Origin: a virus
Length of the DNA: 64,000 nt
Virus record (IMG/VR): IMGVR_UViG_3300030061_002429
Coordinates: 1 to 64,000 of that record
Direction: 5' to 3' (one strand)
The notes below the pieces were generated by a model, which saw nothing but the letters and a program-made list of their open reading frames with translations, was not told where the DNA came from and searched no databases. This document shows positions 8,337-17,599 of the stretch, one piece after another. Both the position numbers and the translations under genes were made by a program. Within the stretch, counting starts at the first letter, position 1. Each line of letters starts with the position of its first letter.

Positions 8337-8591
8337 ATGGGTCGCATATTCAAAACGCCAAGTGATGACAGCACCGAAGCAACACTTCGTGCCATGCATA
8401 CGCAAAACACACTTGACAATTATTACGAAAAGGGTTGGGGATGGCTTCGTACCATACTGTTTACATTGTTTGCTGTTTTGGCAACGAGCCTGTGGGAAAA
8501 ACACACAGATGCATCGGTATGGGACAACACAGTAGAATGGTTTGTAGGTAAAGTCGAAGACTTTGGTAACTGGGTTTTGGGGTTGTTCTAA
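8337..8591 (+). CDS. Single-pass membrane protein
   Basis: 84 residues with a good GAGGTGA ribosome binding site. One hydrophobic segment (about residues 38-57, WLRTILFTLFAVLATSLW) is flanked by a charged N-terminus and a short tail that ends hydrophobically (WVLGLF). Its stop overlaps the start of the GTPase gene by one base, so the two are probably translationally coupled. Confidence 0.65.
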   Translation: MGRIFKTPSDDSTEATLRAMHTQNTLDNYYEKGWGWLRTILFTLFAVLATSLWEKHTDASVWDNTVEWFVGKVEDFGNWVLGLF

Positions 8592-9307
8592 TGGTAGACC
8601 CAGCAGGTTCAGCATTGGTTGGTGTCATGGTTTGGGGTCAAGCCCTTTACAATTCATGGCGACCACGACGTGTTGGAATCTATGGTGCGGGTATGGTCGG
8701 TAAAACAACACTTGACCGTTTTATGACAACGCCCGGTGAAATGGAAGATATATCTGAAGAAGAACGAACATTGCATCGTAAAATGCTCGGTAAGTACAAA
8801 ATGCCAAAACCAACACGTAAGCGTGTAAGTTGGAAAGGACACAAGCGTGTTGTGTATTCTTCTGACGTGGGTGGACAAGAACGTTTTTGGAATCTTTGGA
8901 TTGATGATATGGTTAATCGACAAGTTGAGGCTGTTGTTTACATGTTTGATGACCGAGCCTTCAAAGGTGGTAATGATGCATTACAACAAGTCGCAGGTTT
9001 CAAATTCCTTGTCGATGCTATTCTTAATCGACAATATCGTTACCGCAACTGGAAAGCACGACGCAAGGGCAAAAAGTACATGCCAAAACTGATTATGTTG
9101 GTTGCAAACAAGGCTGACCGTTTCTTCGATGATACTGCCGCAATGTTGTGGCAACAAGACCGCATAGGTGAACATAAGATATTCGACCCGTTTCGGGATG
9201 ATTTAATACGATTGCAACGTGGAGGTGTACCTACACGACGGTCGTTTATGGCTACAAGAATAGGGTGGAACGTTGAAAATACAATGGTCGATTTATTGAC
9301 AGCATAG
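8591..9307 (+). CDS. Arf/Ras-superfamily small GTPase
   Basis: 238 residues. G1 P-loop GAGMVGKT lies at residues 32-39. G3 DVGGQE at 92-97 is the Arf/Ras-type switch II with the Gln that positions catalytic water. G4 NKAD is at 173-176 and a G5-like ATRIG near 226-230. A hydrophobic N-terminus (about 5-20) may contact the membrane. An unusually basic insert (NWKARRKGKKYMPK) precedes G4. It lies between small membrane proteins and an AbrB-like gene in a tight operon. Known relatives act as GTP-dependent switches on membranes. A viral version next to virion genes is unusual. A homologous role in entry, assembly or host membrane control is inference. Confidence 0.85.
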   Translation: MVDPAGSALVGVMVWGQALYNSWRPRRVGIYGAGMVGKTTLDRFMTTPGEMEDISEEERTLHRKMLGKYKMPKPTRKRVSWKGHKRVVYSSDVGGQERFWNLWIDDMVNRQVEAVVYMFDDRAFKGGNDALQQVAGFKFLVDAILNRQYRYRNWKARRKGKKYMPKLIMLVANKADRFFDDTAAMLWQQDRIGEHKIFDPFRDDLIRLQRGGVPTRRSFMATRIGWNVENTMVDLLTA

Positions 9308-9315
9308 GTGAGCAC

Positions 9316-9480
9316 ATGACAAAAACAAACATTACGTCTGTAGGAAACAAAACACAAAGTCTACGTACGGTTATACCGTTGTGGATTGTAAAAGTCTTGA
9401 AACTGTCAAAAGGTGACAAGATTGAATGGGATGTCGATGTACACAATAGTACAATTGAAATTAAAAAGGTGAAAGAATGA
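9316..9480 (+). CDS. AbrB/SpoVT-type DNA-binding domain protein
   Basis: 54 residues behind AGGTGAGC. The sequence has the swapped-hairpin AbrB pattern: an N-terminal strand ending in SLRTVIPLWIVKVLKL, then KGDKIEWDV and a final strand STIEIKKV. Such proteins dimerise and bind DNA as transition-state or antitoxin-like regulators. It overlaps the next gene by ATGA. It may autoregulate the GTPase operon; that is inference. Confidence 0.7.
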   Translation: MTKTNITSVGNKTQSLRTVIPLWIVKVLKLSKGDKIEWDVDVHNSTIEIKKVKE

Positions 9481-10418
9481 CTCTATTTTACGACAGAAAC
9501 ACAGGTATGCAACGCTTAGGTTCTTCAAATGAAGCACATTTGTACGCACTTAGCCAGCAGGGTAATGAATCGTTAAATTATGCAACGCTTATGGAACAGG
9601 CTACTGCACAATCGGCTATGCAACAAATTGCATCGGAACAAAACCTTGAAGTTCCAAAAGTCAATTTTTATCCTTCACGTCATCCTGACCCGCACAAAGC
9701 ACGACGCAAAGATATTCGACAAGCACGTAAACTACTTTCACCAGCAAAGCGTGCATGGTTCAACCCTATGCGATTCTTGTTTGGGCAAAAATACCGATAC
9801 GACCGTCAAGCCAGTATGTGTGTTGTTGATGGATGCGATTGTGCAAAACTAATTCAACACGACAATTTGTACGCAAAAATTACGGATGAAGAAACAGGTT
9901 ACTCACTATGGCAACTGTATTGGCAAAATCCAGTTACAGGAGAAGCCGAAGCATTTGTTGCAAAAGAAAAAGTCATGAATGGACGTAAAATGAAAGGCAC
10001 ATACTGTCCTGAACATTTGCATTTGTATCATCTTCTCAACAAGTGGGAGTCTGAAGAAGACAAACTACGTGAAGCAAATCCACGTCGTCTACGTGACCGT
10101 GTAAAGAAAGGTGTGTCAATGGTGACTGTACCTGTCGCTACCATGAAGAAAAAAGACCCGCAACCTGCTATGTTGGAAAAGTATGAACCATTCTTTGCTG
10201 AATTGGACAAAGACAGCAAAAAATTCAGTGGTATCAATATACAGTATTATGAAAATCCAATCACAAAAGAAAATGACATTACTACAGTGACTTTTGATTT
10301 GAGAATTTTTAAAGCGGAATTGGAAATGATGAACCAGCCAACTCCTGCTTTTCAAACAATTCTTAACCAACAGATGCAACAAAACACTATTGAAGAAGTA
10401 CAACTTGGGGGAGAGTGA
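9477..10418 (+). CDS. Putative zinc-binding operon protein
   Basis: 313 residues. A Cys/His cluster (CVVDGCDC near residues 113-120, and YCPEHLH near 177-183) suggests one zinc site framing a small beta domain. A Lys/Arg-rich stretch follows (about 196-215), then a C-terminal domain with a strand-rich core (INIQYYENPITKENDITTVTFDLRIF). No family was recognised. It is in the same operon as the GTPase and overlaps the AbrB-like gene. Confidence 0.6.
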   Translation: MTLFYDRNTGMQRLGSSNEAHLYALSQQGNESLNYATLMEQATAQSAMQQIASEQNLEVPKVNFYPSRHPDPHKARRKDIRQARKLLSPAKRAWFNPMRFLFGQKYRYDRQASMCVVDGCDCAKLIQHDNLYAKITDEETGYSLWQLYWQNPVTGEAEAFVAKEKVMNGRKMKGTYCPEHLHLYHLLNKWESEEDKLREANPRRLRDRVKKGVSMVTVPVATMKKKDPQPAMLEKYEPFFAELDKDSKKFSGINIQYYENPITKENDITTVTFDLRIFKAELEMMNQPTPAFQTILNQQMQQNTIEEVQLGGE

Positions 10419-10423
10419 GTCTG

Positions 10424-11032
10424 ATGTTGAATCTTAATCAAAACACCAATTCCAACGGTGCACTCAATCTTGGAGTAAACAGTGTTCAACAATCAACACC
10501 AATGCAAAATCCGTGGGCTTCCCAGCAACAACAAAATCCATTTATGCAAGGATTGGTTGGTGAAAATTCACAATTTATGAATCAACCAGTAGCCCCTCCA
10601 TCAGAAATTGAAATTCAAATTATGTTGTTGCGTGGTATTGTTCCTGTAGACCGATTCATAGCAAGTGAATCTATGGCTACAATGGTGCAGATGTTTAACG
10701 ACCTTGTAACATTTAGTGTTCTTGAAGTTTTCAAGAACGCAACATTTGTTGCTGATGATGATGGTAATCTCAAAATGGATGTAACTTCACTTCCTTCACA
10801 TTTACAAACCATGAGTTCAGATAACATTGCATCGAAGTTTACTGCCCTTCAAAGTGCGGCAACTCAAAACGTACAGACGGCTGAACAACAACAAATGCAG
10901 TTGAATCAAATGGCACAGCAATCTATGATGGGTGGTGCGTTAAGTGCCGCATTACAAAATGAAGGCATGATGCAAAAAGTGGGTGGCGGTGTAGGCACAT
11001 TTGCTCGTACACTCTTTACAGGAGGTCGTTAG
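10424..11032 (+). CDS. Gln/Asn/Met-rich operon protein
   Basis: 202 residues from ATG 10424, placed about 10 bases after GGGGGAG; GTG 10415 is too close to that site. The N-terminus (1-60) is low complexity, rich in Asn, Gln and Met. The middle (about 62-130) is helical and hydrophobic (IMLLRGIVPVDRF, LVTFSVLEVF). The C-terminus is Gln/Gly-rich and ends in a short Gly segment. It could be a minor virion protein. It belongs to the GTPase operon. Confidence 0.6.
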   Translation: MLNLNQNTNSNGALNLGVNSVQQSTPMQNPWASQQQQNPFMQGLVGENSQFMNQPVAPPSEIEIQIMLLRGIVPVDRFIASESMATMVQMFNDLVTFSVLEVFKNATFVADDDGNLKMDVTSLPSHLQTMSSDNIASKFTALQSAATQNVQTAEQQQMQLNQMAQQSMMGGALSAALQNEGMMQKVGGGVGTFARTLFTGGR

Positions 11033-11275
11033 ATGCAAGATAAAAGTTACTTACCGTACGGCTTTTCGACTTCATCGTTGAGTGTTATGAATCCACCACG
11101 TAGTGTCATTATTGACATGATAATGGTACAGTTTATCTCAATTATCTTGACAATGATTGCAATTATGTTGTTCAAAGGTAATGAGTTGTCATCTACAACG
11201 TTGTCATACTTTCTCGTTGCTCTCTTCGGAAGCGTCTTGATGGTTACTGGAATCTATTCGAGAATCACTCGATAA
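11033..11275 (+). CDS. Small two-helix membrane protein
   Basis: 80 residues, with GGAGGTCG as ribosome binding site. Two hydrophobic helices (about 25-46, SVIIDMIMVQFISIILTMIAIML, and 53-75, LSYFLVALFGSVLMVTGIY) are joined by a short loop. It is the last gene of the operon. Its 3' end overlaps the convergent zinc-ribbon gene by about 70 bp. Confidence 0.65.
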   Translation: MQDKSYLPYGFSTSSLSVMNPPRSVIIDMIMVQFISIILTMIAIMLFKGNELSSTTLSYFLVALFGSVLMVTGIYSRITR

Positions 11276-11539
11276 TGACCATTTACGCAAAGGACACGTT
11301 GAATTTTTTAATTTTAATTTTGTGTTAAGATGGCAACCACAGGCTGTACAACGTGTACCAAAGTGTGGACAAGAACGGCATATGCGAAGTCGATATAGTA
11401 TTGTATCATCATCGGCATAATCCTTTCTTGATATATCTTTCATGGCTTGCTTGATGCTTCTAAACGAATCGGTTGAGATTGGTACTCCAGCGATTCGCTT
11501 GTTCTTCCACATAGTGCAATCCAAAGATACAATCACCAT
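11204..11539 (-). CDS. Zinc-ribbon protein on the minus strand
   Basis: 111 residues from the ATG at 11537-11539; upstream codons in this frame are the shadow of the gene at 11573. The C-terminal half carries CRSCPHF, then CTACGC and a later CPLRKW, a four-Cys ribbon of the CxxC-x(n)-CxxC type common in small phage proteins. The N-terminal half is a helical segment with SFRSIKQAMKDI. It is convergent with the membrane gene at 11033 and divergent from 11573. It is one of two minus-strand genes. The function is unknown; the ribbon suggests nucleic-acid or protein binding. Confidence 0.65.
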   Translation of the reverse strand: MVIVSLDCTMWKNKRIAGVPISTDSFRSIKQAMKDISRKDYADDDTILYRLRICRSCPHFGTRCTACGCHLNTKLKLKNSTCPLRKWSLSSDSRIDSSNHQDASEESNEKV

Positions 11540-11572
11540 AATTGTTTTCAAAGGGTATGTCTTAAGACAGAC

Positions 11573-12253
11573 ATGGCGGGTGAGCAAGTTGTCAAACGCT
11601 CCTGCGCTTTTTGCATGGACGAAGACCGTGAAGAGTTGGAAGAACAACTGCTTCAAGGTTACATTTCTCCAAAGCAATTGGACAAAGATAAAGGGTGGAG
11701 GCCGAACACATCCGACCGCCATTATCGAAATCACATGGGTGAGTACCATATAGCCGCTAACGCATCTTGTCCTGTGTGTACTTCGCCTCATCGAGCCGAT
11801 TACGAAAGCATTTATTTTGCTGACGGCTCACAAAGTGAAGTCATTGCTCAAGAACTGGGCATCAGTGAAAACTTGGTATATCAACACATGAAACATCACT
11901 TCCAACCATTGGTGCAAAAAACTGCGGCTCTTGAGATAGCATCGTTTGCTGTCGGCAACGAACTTTCTTTATTGCGTAACAATGCTGAACATTTGAATCA
12001 TAAACTAACAGAACTGCTTAACGAAGGCACTGTTCATGAAGATGGATTTGTTCGTGATGCTGTTGCTTTGCATAAAGAAGTAAGAGAAACCGTCAAAGAC
12101 TTGATGCGCTTCCAAGACCAATGGGGTCCACAAGGTGAAACACAGCAAGTCAATCAAACATTCAATATTTTGCAGGTTGAACTGAACAAAGAAAGTCCTG
12201 AAACGTGGGCAAGAATCAAAGCACAATTGCAAGAAAACATGGGGGTTGAATAA
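11573..12253 (+). CDS. Putative terminase small subunit-like HTH/zinc protein
   Basis: 226 residues. CAFC (11-14) and CPVC (66-69), with nearby His residues, suggest a zinc site. Residues 86-110 (SQSEVIAQELGISENLVYQHMKHHF) form a helix-turn-helix of the kind found in small terminase subunits and phage regulators. A long helical, probably oligomerising region follows (115-190). It is the first gene of the run leading to TerL at 17600, the usual place for TerS. An alternative is a late-gene regulator. Confidence 0.5.
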   Translation: MAGEQVVKRSCAFCMDEDREELEEQLLQGYISPKQLDKDKGWRPNTSDRHYRNHMGEYHIAANASCPVCTSPHRADYESIYFADGSQSEVIAQELGISENLVYQHMKHHFQPLVQKTAALEIASFAVGNELSLLRNNAEHLNHKLTELLNEGTVHEDGFVRDAVALHKEVRETVKDLMRFQDQWGPQGETQQVNQTFNILQVELNKESPETWARIKAQLQENMGVE

Positions 12254-14139
12254 TGCCAATGATGGGAAGAGGTTCTGACACCCGAATGTATGCACCACGT
12301 AGTGAATCGGAAACGATGTACTCGTCGGCCAATGAGGATGGCACAAAATACAGTGGCAATACTCCTGAAGAAAAGGAGAAGAAAGAAGAAAACCGCAAGT
12401 TGCGAGCCGAAGAACGCAAGCAACGTCGTGATAAAATCAAGCACATCAAGATTCGCTCATCACAGGGATTGAAGGGTGAAGAGTCACCTGTTCCTGAAGA
12501 CGACAGCAACAAACAAGATGACGAGCGTGAGATTAGCCTACAAGGTGGTCCGGCGGGTAGTCGTGGTAATCTTCTCGACCTTGCAACAGGTGCAAAAACG
12601 GGTACAGGTTCAGCAATGACTGGACCGTTGCCGATTGCAATGAGTGAGCCAATGGATGGTGCTTGGAGTTCGCTACTCAAGGCTGTGCTTGGTGACCAAA
12701 GAGGTGTTGTGTATAACCCTCGTTTCAGAACAAGTGAATCGCCAAATCAAGCAGATGTACGTGAAGGTCAAGCATTTGGAATGGTTGGTTCACGACGTGG
12801 GGCTGGTGAACCAGCAGAACGTCGTAGAAAACAATTGGTTATGGGTCAAAAAAGATTGGACGCAGGTATTGATAAAAGACTGATGTACAGCGACCCTGAT
12901 TATTACGATTACTTGGTGGCACGTACTCAACTTCCTCCTTCAAAGCAACAAGAACTACCTTACCCTGCTGTAGAAAGAAGAAACATTGAACGGTTAGGCG
13001 GAGGACAAATGCAGGGTGGGCGACGTGGCTCGATTGCTCAACGTGCAGGGTTTGATGCAAGTCCAGCACAACTACACAATTTACAACGTCTTTCTACAAC
13101 AATGATACCTCAAAAATTTATGATGAGAGATGACGCAATTGATTATTCGGGCTTAACCCCATCACCAGTACCAAACATGGTGTATACTCCTGATGGTACA
13201 CTTATTCCTGACCCTCGTCTTGAACAAAAATCCAGTGATTTTGTTTTGGTGTCTAATATTCTCAAGCGTGAAACACCTAAGAGTATCGAATCACGTCGTC
13301 GTCGTGAAAAGCGACAACAGTTCCGACCATCAACAGGTCAATTTAAGCGACCACCCGGTGGTATGAATCCTGTTGGTGCAACCATGCGTCGATTCCGAGC
13401 ACGTATGCGTGGTATCAAAGGTGGTAAGAAAACAGGTTTGATGAAGCCACACTTGTCTGTTGAGATGAGTCACCGTGGTATTGCAACAAAGCAACCAATG
13501 TCCAAAGACCCACAGAAGTATCGACAATACATGGGTCAATCCGAGGCTCGTAAAATACTTGGTAATGTACGCTCAACATTTTCACCACACGCTCGATACG
13601 GTGAACGTTCCGTTACAGCAGGTCCAACAGGTGCAGGTCGTCTTGGTGGATTGATGCCCGGACAATCAGGACAAATGCGACAACCTTCGCTCAAACAAAT
13701 CGGTGTACGTCGTCCACGACTACGACGACCTCGTAATCCAGTTATGGCTACCGCACCACCAATGGGTGTACCAAGTCCACCAATGCAAGCACCATCAAGT
13801 ATCTCATCGCTACCCCAAGCATCGACTCCAATGATGATGAGTGAGGAGCGTGCAGAAAGTGATTTGCTCAAAGGTCGTGTAAATTCGTTAAAGTATCATA
13901 AAATCAATCTTCTTCGTCGTTTAATAGCAGCACAAGAACGTGCTGAAAAACTTGGTAAATCAATGCAAGGTACACGTTCAGCAATGGAAAACGGCCATGT
14001 CCCAAGCCACCCTGCGGGTGTACGTGCAAAAGACGAAGAAGACCCTGAAGGTCCAACCGAAAATTTGGAAACAGATGCAAAGCGATTTGGACTTGACCCT
14101 GCTGGATATTTGACCTCAAAGCGGGGGCATATGGGATGA
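12253..14139 (+). CDS. Large basic protein with internal AW-LLK tag
   Basis: 628 residues, strongly charged and Arg/Lys/Gly/Pro-rich with little predicted fold. The N-terminal 70 residues are mixed-charge helix (EEKEKKEENRKLRAEERKQ). At residues 131-143 (nt 12643-12681) lies SEPMDGAWSSLLK, the recurrent tag. The section after it contains many Arg/Pro/Met-rich repeats (RRPRLRRPRNP, about 485-500). A basic disordered protein with a capsid-type tag would suit an internal DNA-associated head protein. This is inference. Its start overlaps the upstream stop by one base and its end overlaps the next gene by ATGA. Confidence 0.6.
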   Translation: MPMMGRGSDTRMYAPRSESETMYSSANEDGTKYSGNTPEEKEKKEENRKLRAEERKQRRDKIKHIKIRSSQGLKGEESPVPEDDSNKQDDEREISLQGGPAGSRGNLLDLATGAKTGTGSAMTGPLPIAMSEPMDGAWSSLLKAVLGDQRGVVYNPRFRTSESPNQADVREGQAFGMVGSRRGAGEPAERRRKQLVMGQKRLDAGIDKRLMYSDPDYYDYLVARTQLPPSKQQELPYPAVERRNIERLGGGQMQGGRRGSIAQRAGFDASPAQLHNLQRLSTTMIPQKFMMRDDAIDYSGLTPSPVPNMVYTPDGTLIPDPRLEQKSSDFVLVSNILKRETPKSIESRRRREKRQQFRPSTGQFKRPPGGMNPVGATMRRFRARMRGIKGGKKTGLMKPHLSVEMSHRGIATKQPMSKDPQKYRQYMGQSEARKILGNVRSTFSPHARYGERSVTAGPTGAGRLGGLMPGQSGQMRQPSLKQIGVRRPRLRRPRNPVMATAPPMGVPSPPMQAPSSISSLPQASTPMMMSEERAESDLLKGRVNSLKYHKINLLRRLIAAQERAEKLGKSMQGTRSAMENGHVPSHPAGVRAKDEEDPEGPTENLETDAKRFGLDPAGYLTSKRGHMG

Positions 14140-16304
14140 TTCGTATTCAACCTTCACGTTTGCTCAAAGCGTGGAGTATGATACTTCACCCACCCGAAGG
14201 ACCAGTTAATGTACGCAATCCACCTGCCCCAACATTTCGTCCACCGCATGAACCTGATATTCCCGCTTTTGCACACAACGGTCGTGGAGATGTTATTGAA
14301 GGTGAGTGGGATTCAAGTTCGGGTCCGTTAGCGTATAAGACACAACACGGTAATTTTTATCACGGAATTGACGCTTTAGCGATGCAACTTGCTGATTTTT
14401 TGAATAAAACAGGAAGAGGCGACATAGACCCTGTTGCAGTAATTAACAAGGCTATTGATAATTTTAATAATTCTCACACGCATGGGCATCATCACGAACT
14501 ACCCCCGTTTGATAATTTAGCATGGCGAAAAATACGAGCAAATCAACTACCTGCTGGTACAACATCAAAAGATGAGGAAGGAAAAGAAATTACTGACCGT
14601 CAAAGTCGCACACACAACAATACGCTGATTACAACACTTACCAACAAAAATCCAGACCAAACACCACATGGTCGATTTATCGAATCATATTATATCCCGT
14701 TTAATCAAAATCTATTTCATTTGCTTCAAAACATGGGATATGAAGACCGCCAAATCAAAGGTGCGCTTAAATCAGGTGTGACATATCCCTATGTCTATGC
14801 AAAACATACTGCACCGCAGGGTTGGGCGTATTCAAGCAAAGGAGAGCACCCTGATACGTACACCAGTGAAATGATGGGGAATGCACCTGATGATTACTTT
14901 CCTGAACAACAAAGTGTACATACATGGGAAACAGTGCATCACTTACCTGACATTTTCTTTTATCCATCAAAAAAGAATGAACATAAAGATATTATGAGTG
15001 GGGGTGAAGCACCGACCAAACTTATAGCGGCGGCTCACGCTATGATTGACCAAGCATTAGAGCAGGGTGGTATGGAATCCATTCCTGATGTACCAGTTAC
15101 ACTCAACACAGGCACACTTGGCGCACCAAATATGATACAGCGAGGACTCCGTGAAATTCTTGGTAACAATGACCTCAAAGAAGCACTTGTCAAAGACATG
15201 GCACATGTACCCGCTATGATGTATTTGTTTGGACGCAGTTTTCAAGGTAGTTTCAAAAAATTGTATAACTACATGATGGAAAAATATGGTGCGCCTGAAG
15301 ATTTACTTTCAGCCGAAGAACATGGCAAGTACTTCAGGGCAGGGGAAAAAGGCGGTCAAGGTTTGCACAAAAATGCAAAGCGTGTTATGTCGGTTGCTCG
15401 TTCTTCGGGTCAAGGAGAAAATGAAAATCGCAGTAAGTTCGGTGAACATCAAATTACATCCGATGAACTTGAAGTCATGGGGCTACCTTACAGCGAACAG
15501 CGACTTGGACAAGTAGACCGATTCCGTAATGTTATCGAAGCATTAGCCAATCACCAAGCCGAATCACGAGGACATACTGTGCAAATGGGTATTGGTGAAA
15601 TTCCAACAGACCCAATGCGAATGCAAAACATACACGGTTATCCTGTTCGTGACCCTGAAACTGGTGAGTTTCCTGCACCAATATTGGATGAACATATGGA
15701 AGCGTATTTTCACACTATTGATGATTTTGCGCCAAACAAAGATGAAATGTCCCAGCCGGAAGGTGTACCTCCCGTTGAACAGGCAAGAACACCTCCGCCT
15801 GTTCCAGCACCACAGCAAATTCGTCCTGATGTTCAACCGGCTGGGACACCTACTCCTGAATTTCAGCAACTACGACCCGGTATTGCTGACTTCACACCAG
15901 CGCAATTCCGTGAAATGTTGCAAATTGCAGGGGCAACTCGACCGCAACCAATTAGCGATGCCCCTTTGACCGAATTAGAGGCAAGGTCACAGCAAGCCTT
16001 ATCAGACCCACGCCAACGTCTGCTGACTGATTATATGAAGGCCGAGGACATGCATCTTCCACTTATGGACAGACTGATGAAGGCTCTTGAGCGTATGCAA
16101 TACAAAGAAGCAAGCCTTGATGGTGACGTTTCTACCCACATTACTCCATCTCTACAATCACCGTTAAATCTTGCAAAATACACAGGATTGACCAGTAGTG
16201 AAGTTACAGCGATACAACATACAATGGGCGACTGGCATAACATTGCCAAGTCGTACAATGTCAAGCCTCAAGTTGTAAAAATAATAAAGATGAATTTAAG
16301 GTGA
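14136..16304 (+). CDS. Large protein of unknown function (pre-terminase region)
   Basis: 722 residues. The N-terminus IRIQPSRLLKAWSMIL contains a scrambled version of the AW/LLK tag elements. Residues 40-400 look globular, with a His-rich patch (SHTHGHHHELPP) and aromatic segments. Residues 545-600 form a Pro/Gln linker. The C-terminal 60 residues (LTSSEVTAIQHTMGDWHNIAKSYNV) look like a small helical DNA-binding domain. No catalytic motif was recognised. It may be a minor virion or injected protein. Confidence 0.5.
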   Translation: MIRIQPSRLLKAWSMILHPPEGPVNVRNPPAPTFRPPHEPDIPAFAHNGRGDVIEGEWDSSSGPLAYKTQHGNFYHGIDALAMQLADFLNKTGRGDIDPVAVINKAIDNFNNSHTHGHHHELPPFDNLAWRKIRANQLPAGTTSKDEEGKEITDRQSRTHNNTLITTLTNKNPDQTPHGRFIESYYIPFNQNLFHLLQNMGYEDRQIKGALKSGVTYPYVYAKHTAPQGWAYSSKGEHPDTYTSEMMGNAPDDYFPEQQSVHTWETVHHLPDIFFYPSKKNEHKDIMSGGEAPTKLIAAAHAMIDQALEQGGMESIPDVPVTLNTGTLGAPNMIQRGLREILGNNDLKEALVKDMAHVPAMMYLFGRSFQGSFKKLYNYMMEKYGAPEDLLSAEEHGKYFRAGEKGGQGLHKNAKRVMSVARSSGQGENENRSKFGEHQITSDELEVMGLPYSEQRLGQVDRFRNVIEALANHQAESRGHTVQMGIGEIPTDPMRMQNIHGYPVRDPETGEFPAPILDEHMEAYFHTIDDFAPNKDEMSQPEGVPPVEQARTPPPVPAPQQIRPDVQPAGTPTPEFQQLRPGIADFTPAQFREMLQIAGATRPQPISDAPLTELEARSQQALSDPRQRLLTDYMKAEDMHLPLMDRLMKALERMQYKEASLDGDVSTHITPSLQSPLNLAKYTGLTSSEVTAIQHTMGDWHNIAKSYNVKPQVVKIIKMNLR

Positions 16305-16308
16305 AAGT

Positions 16309-17595
16309 ATGTCGAATAGACCGATTTTAGTTCTAAAACAGATTGCACCACCTGCACAACAGTTTCAATCAATAGGTGCTGACAGAACGCCTTCATTTAT
16401 GGATTTAGGTCGAACTGCATTTGCTCCACGAGGACGAGTAAAAACACTCCCAAGAATAGCGGCACTGTTAGGTTTAGGTGGTAAAGTTGCGGCAGGTGGG
16501 GCTACTGCTTTACAAACGGCTCACCAATTACAAAGTGGTAATCTTGCCGCACCGTTGGGAGCACAATATACGTACGAAGGATATGACCCTTCAAGAGCAG
16601 TAAGTCGTGTTGTAAATCCAGTAGTTGATGAAAGAAAACAAGGTAGAGAAGCGGCTCAACAAGAATCTGAACGTCTTCTTGCACAACGGAATCAACGAGA
16701 AACAGCCCAACGTCGTGCTTTAGAACCGCATCAAATTACTACATCAACTGCTCCAACAAGTGTACCACTTCCTACTGATACTGGAACATATAGAGGAAAT
16801 CCATTGGCTCCAGCAACGGCTCCAATGGCTCCAATGGCTCCAGCAACAGGTGCACCTGCACCAACCGCACCACATGTACGAACAGGTATAGAAATGAGTG
16901 GTAATCAGCCACAACAAACTGGACCAATGATGCCTACACAAGCACCACCAGCAGGTGTAAACCAATCTCTTGTGGGACAAACGGCTCTTGAATACGCAGG
17001 TGCAACAAACCAACCTATGCAAACGCCCGGTGGACCTGCTGTACCGCAACAAACATCCAGTGTACAAACACGACTCCCTCTTGGTGGTCCACTTAATGCA
17101 CGAGGACCTGACATGAGTTCGGCGGCACAACAAAGAGGTCCACCACCATCACCAATGGACCAAGCAATGGCTCCTCAACAATCAATGGTGGGTGTTTTAC
17201 CACCGATGAATCAATCACCATCGGCGCACAGCACTGCAAATCCACTAAGTCAATCCGACATCAATTATGCAAATGAGGTCTTGGGGCGGTATCACAATAA
17301 GTTACCTCAACATCAACAAGCATCTATGAACACTTATGGAAGTAGTGCTGTATCTCCACATCAAGCACAAGGACATTGGGGTGTGCAATGGGGTCAACAA
17401 GAACCACATATAGGTTCATCGGTTAATTGGAATCAATGGAATACTGATATGCCTGAATGGTTTGATACGCAACAAAAGATGCTCAAAGCGTTCATCTCTT
17501 ACCTCTACGACAACATGGGTTCATATTTGTACAAAATGACACCTCACGAAGCGGGTGCTTTTGCAGTTGATGTATTTTTCAAAATGCGAGAGTGA
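16309..17595 (+). CDS. Pro/Gln/Ala-rich protein with ILVLK N-terminus
   Basis: 428 residues. It starts MSNRPILVLKQIAPP, the second recurrent N-terminal peptide. An Ala/Gly segment (IAALLGLGGKVAAGGATAL, about 46-64) parallels the minus-strand protein at 1383-2000. Residues 100-300 are Pro/Gln/Ala low complexity. The C-terminal 80 residues (MPEWFDTQQKMLKAFISYLYDNMGSYLYKM) are an ordered, Trp/Tyr-rich helical domain. It is likely a virion or ejection-type protein rather than an enzyme. Confidence 0.5.
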   Translation: MSNRPILVLKQIAPPAQQFQSIGADRTPSFMDLGRTAFAPRGRVKTLPRIAALLGLGGKVAAGGATALQTAHQLQSGNLAAPLGAQYTYEGYDPSRAVSRVVNPVVDERKQGREAAQQESERLLAQRNQRETAQRRALEPHQITTSTAPTSVPLPTDTGTYRGNPLAPATAPMAPMAPATGAPAPTAPHVRTGIEMSGNQPQQTGPMMPTQAPPAGVNQSLVGQTALEYAGATNQPMQTPGGPAVPQQTSSVQTRLPLGGPLNARGPDMSSAAQQRGPPPSPMDQAMAPQQSMVGVLPPMNQSPSAHSTANPLSQSDINYANEVLGRYHNKLPQHQQASMNTYGSSAVSPHQAQGHWGVQWGQQEPHIGSSVNWNQWNTDMPEWFDTQQKMLKAFISYLYDNMGSYLYKMTPHEAGAFAVDVFFKMRE

Positions 17596-17599
17596 GTGA

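Noticed and set aside
12216-12680. 154-residue minus-strand ORF
   Set aside because: Shadow of the start of the basic protein at 12253; no supporting signals.
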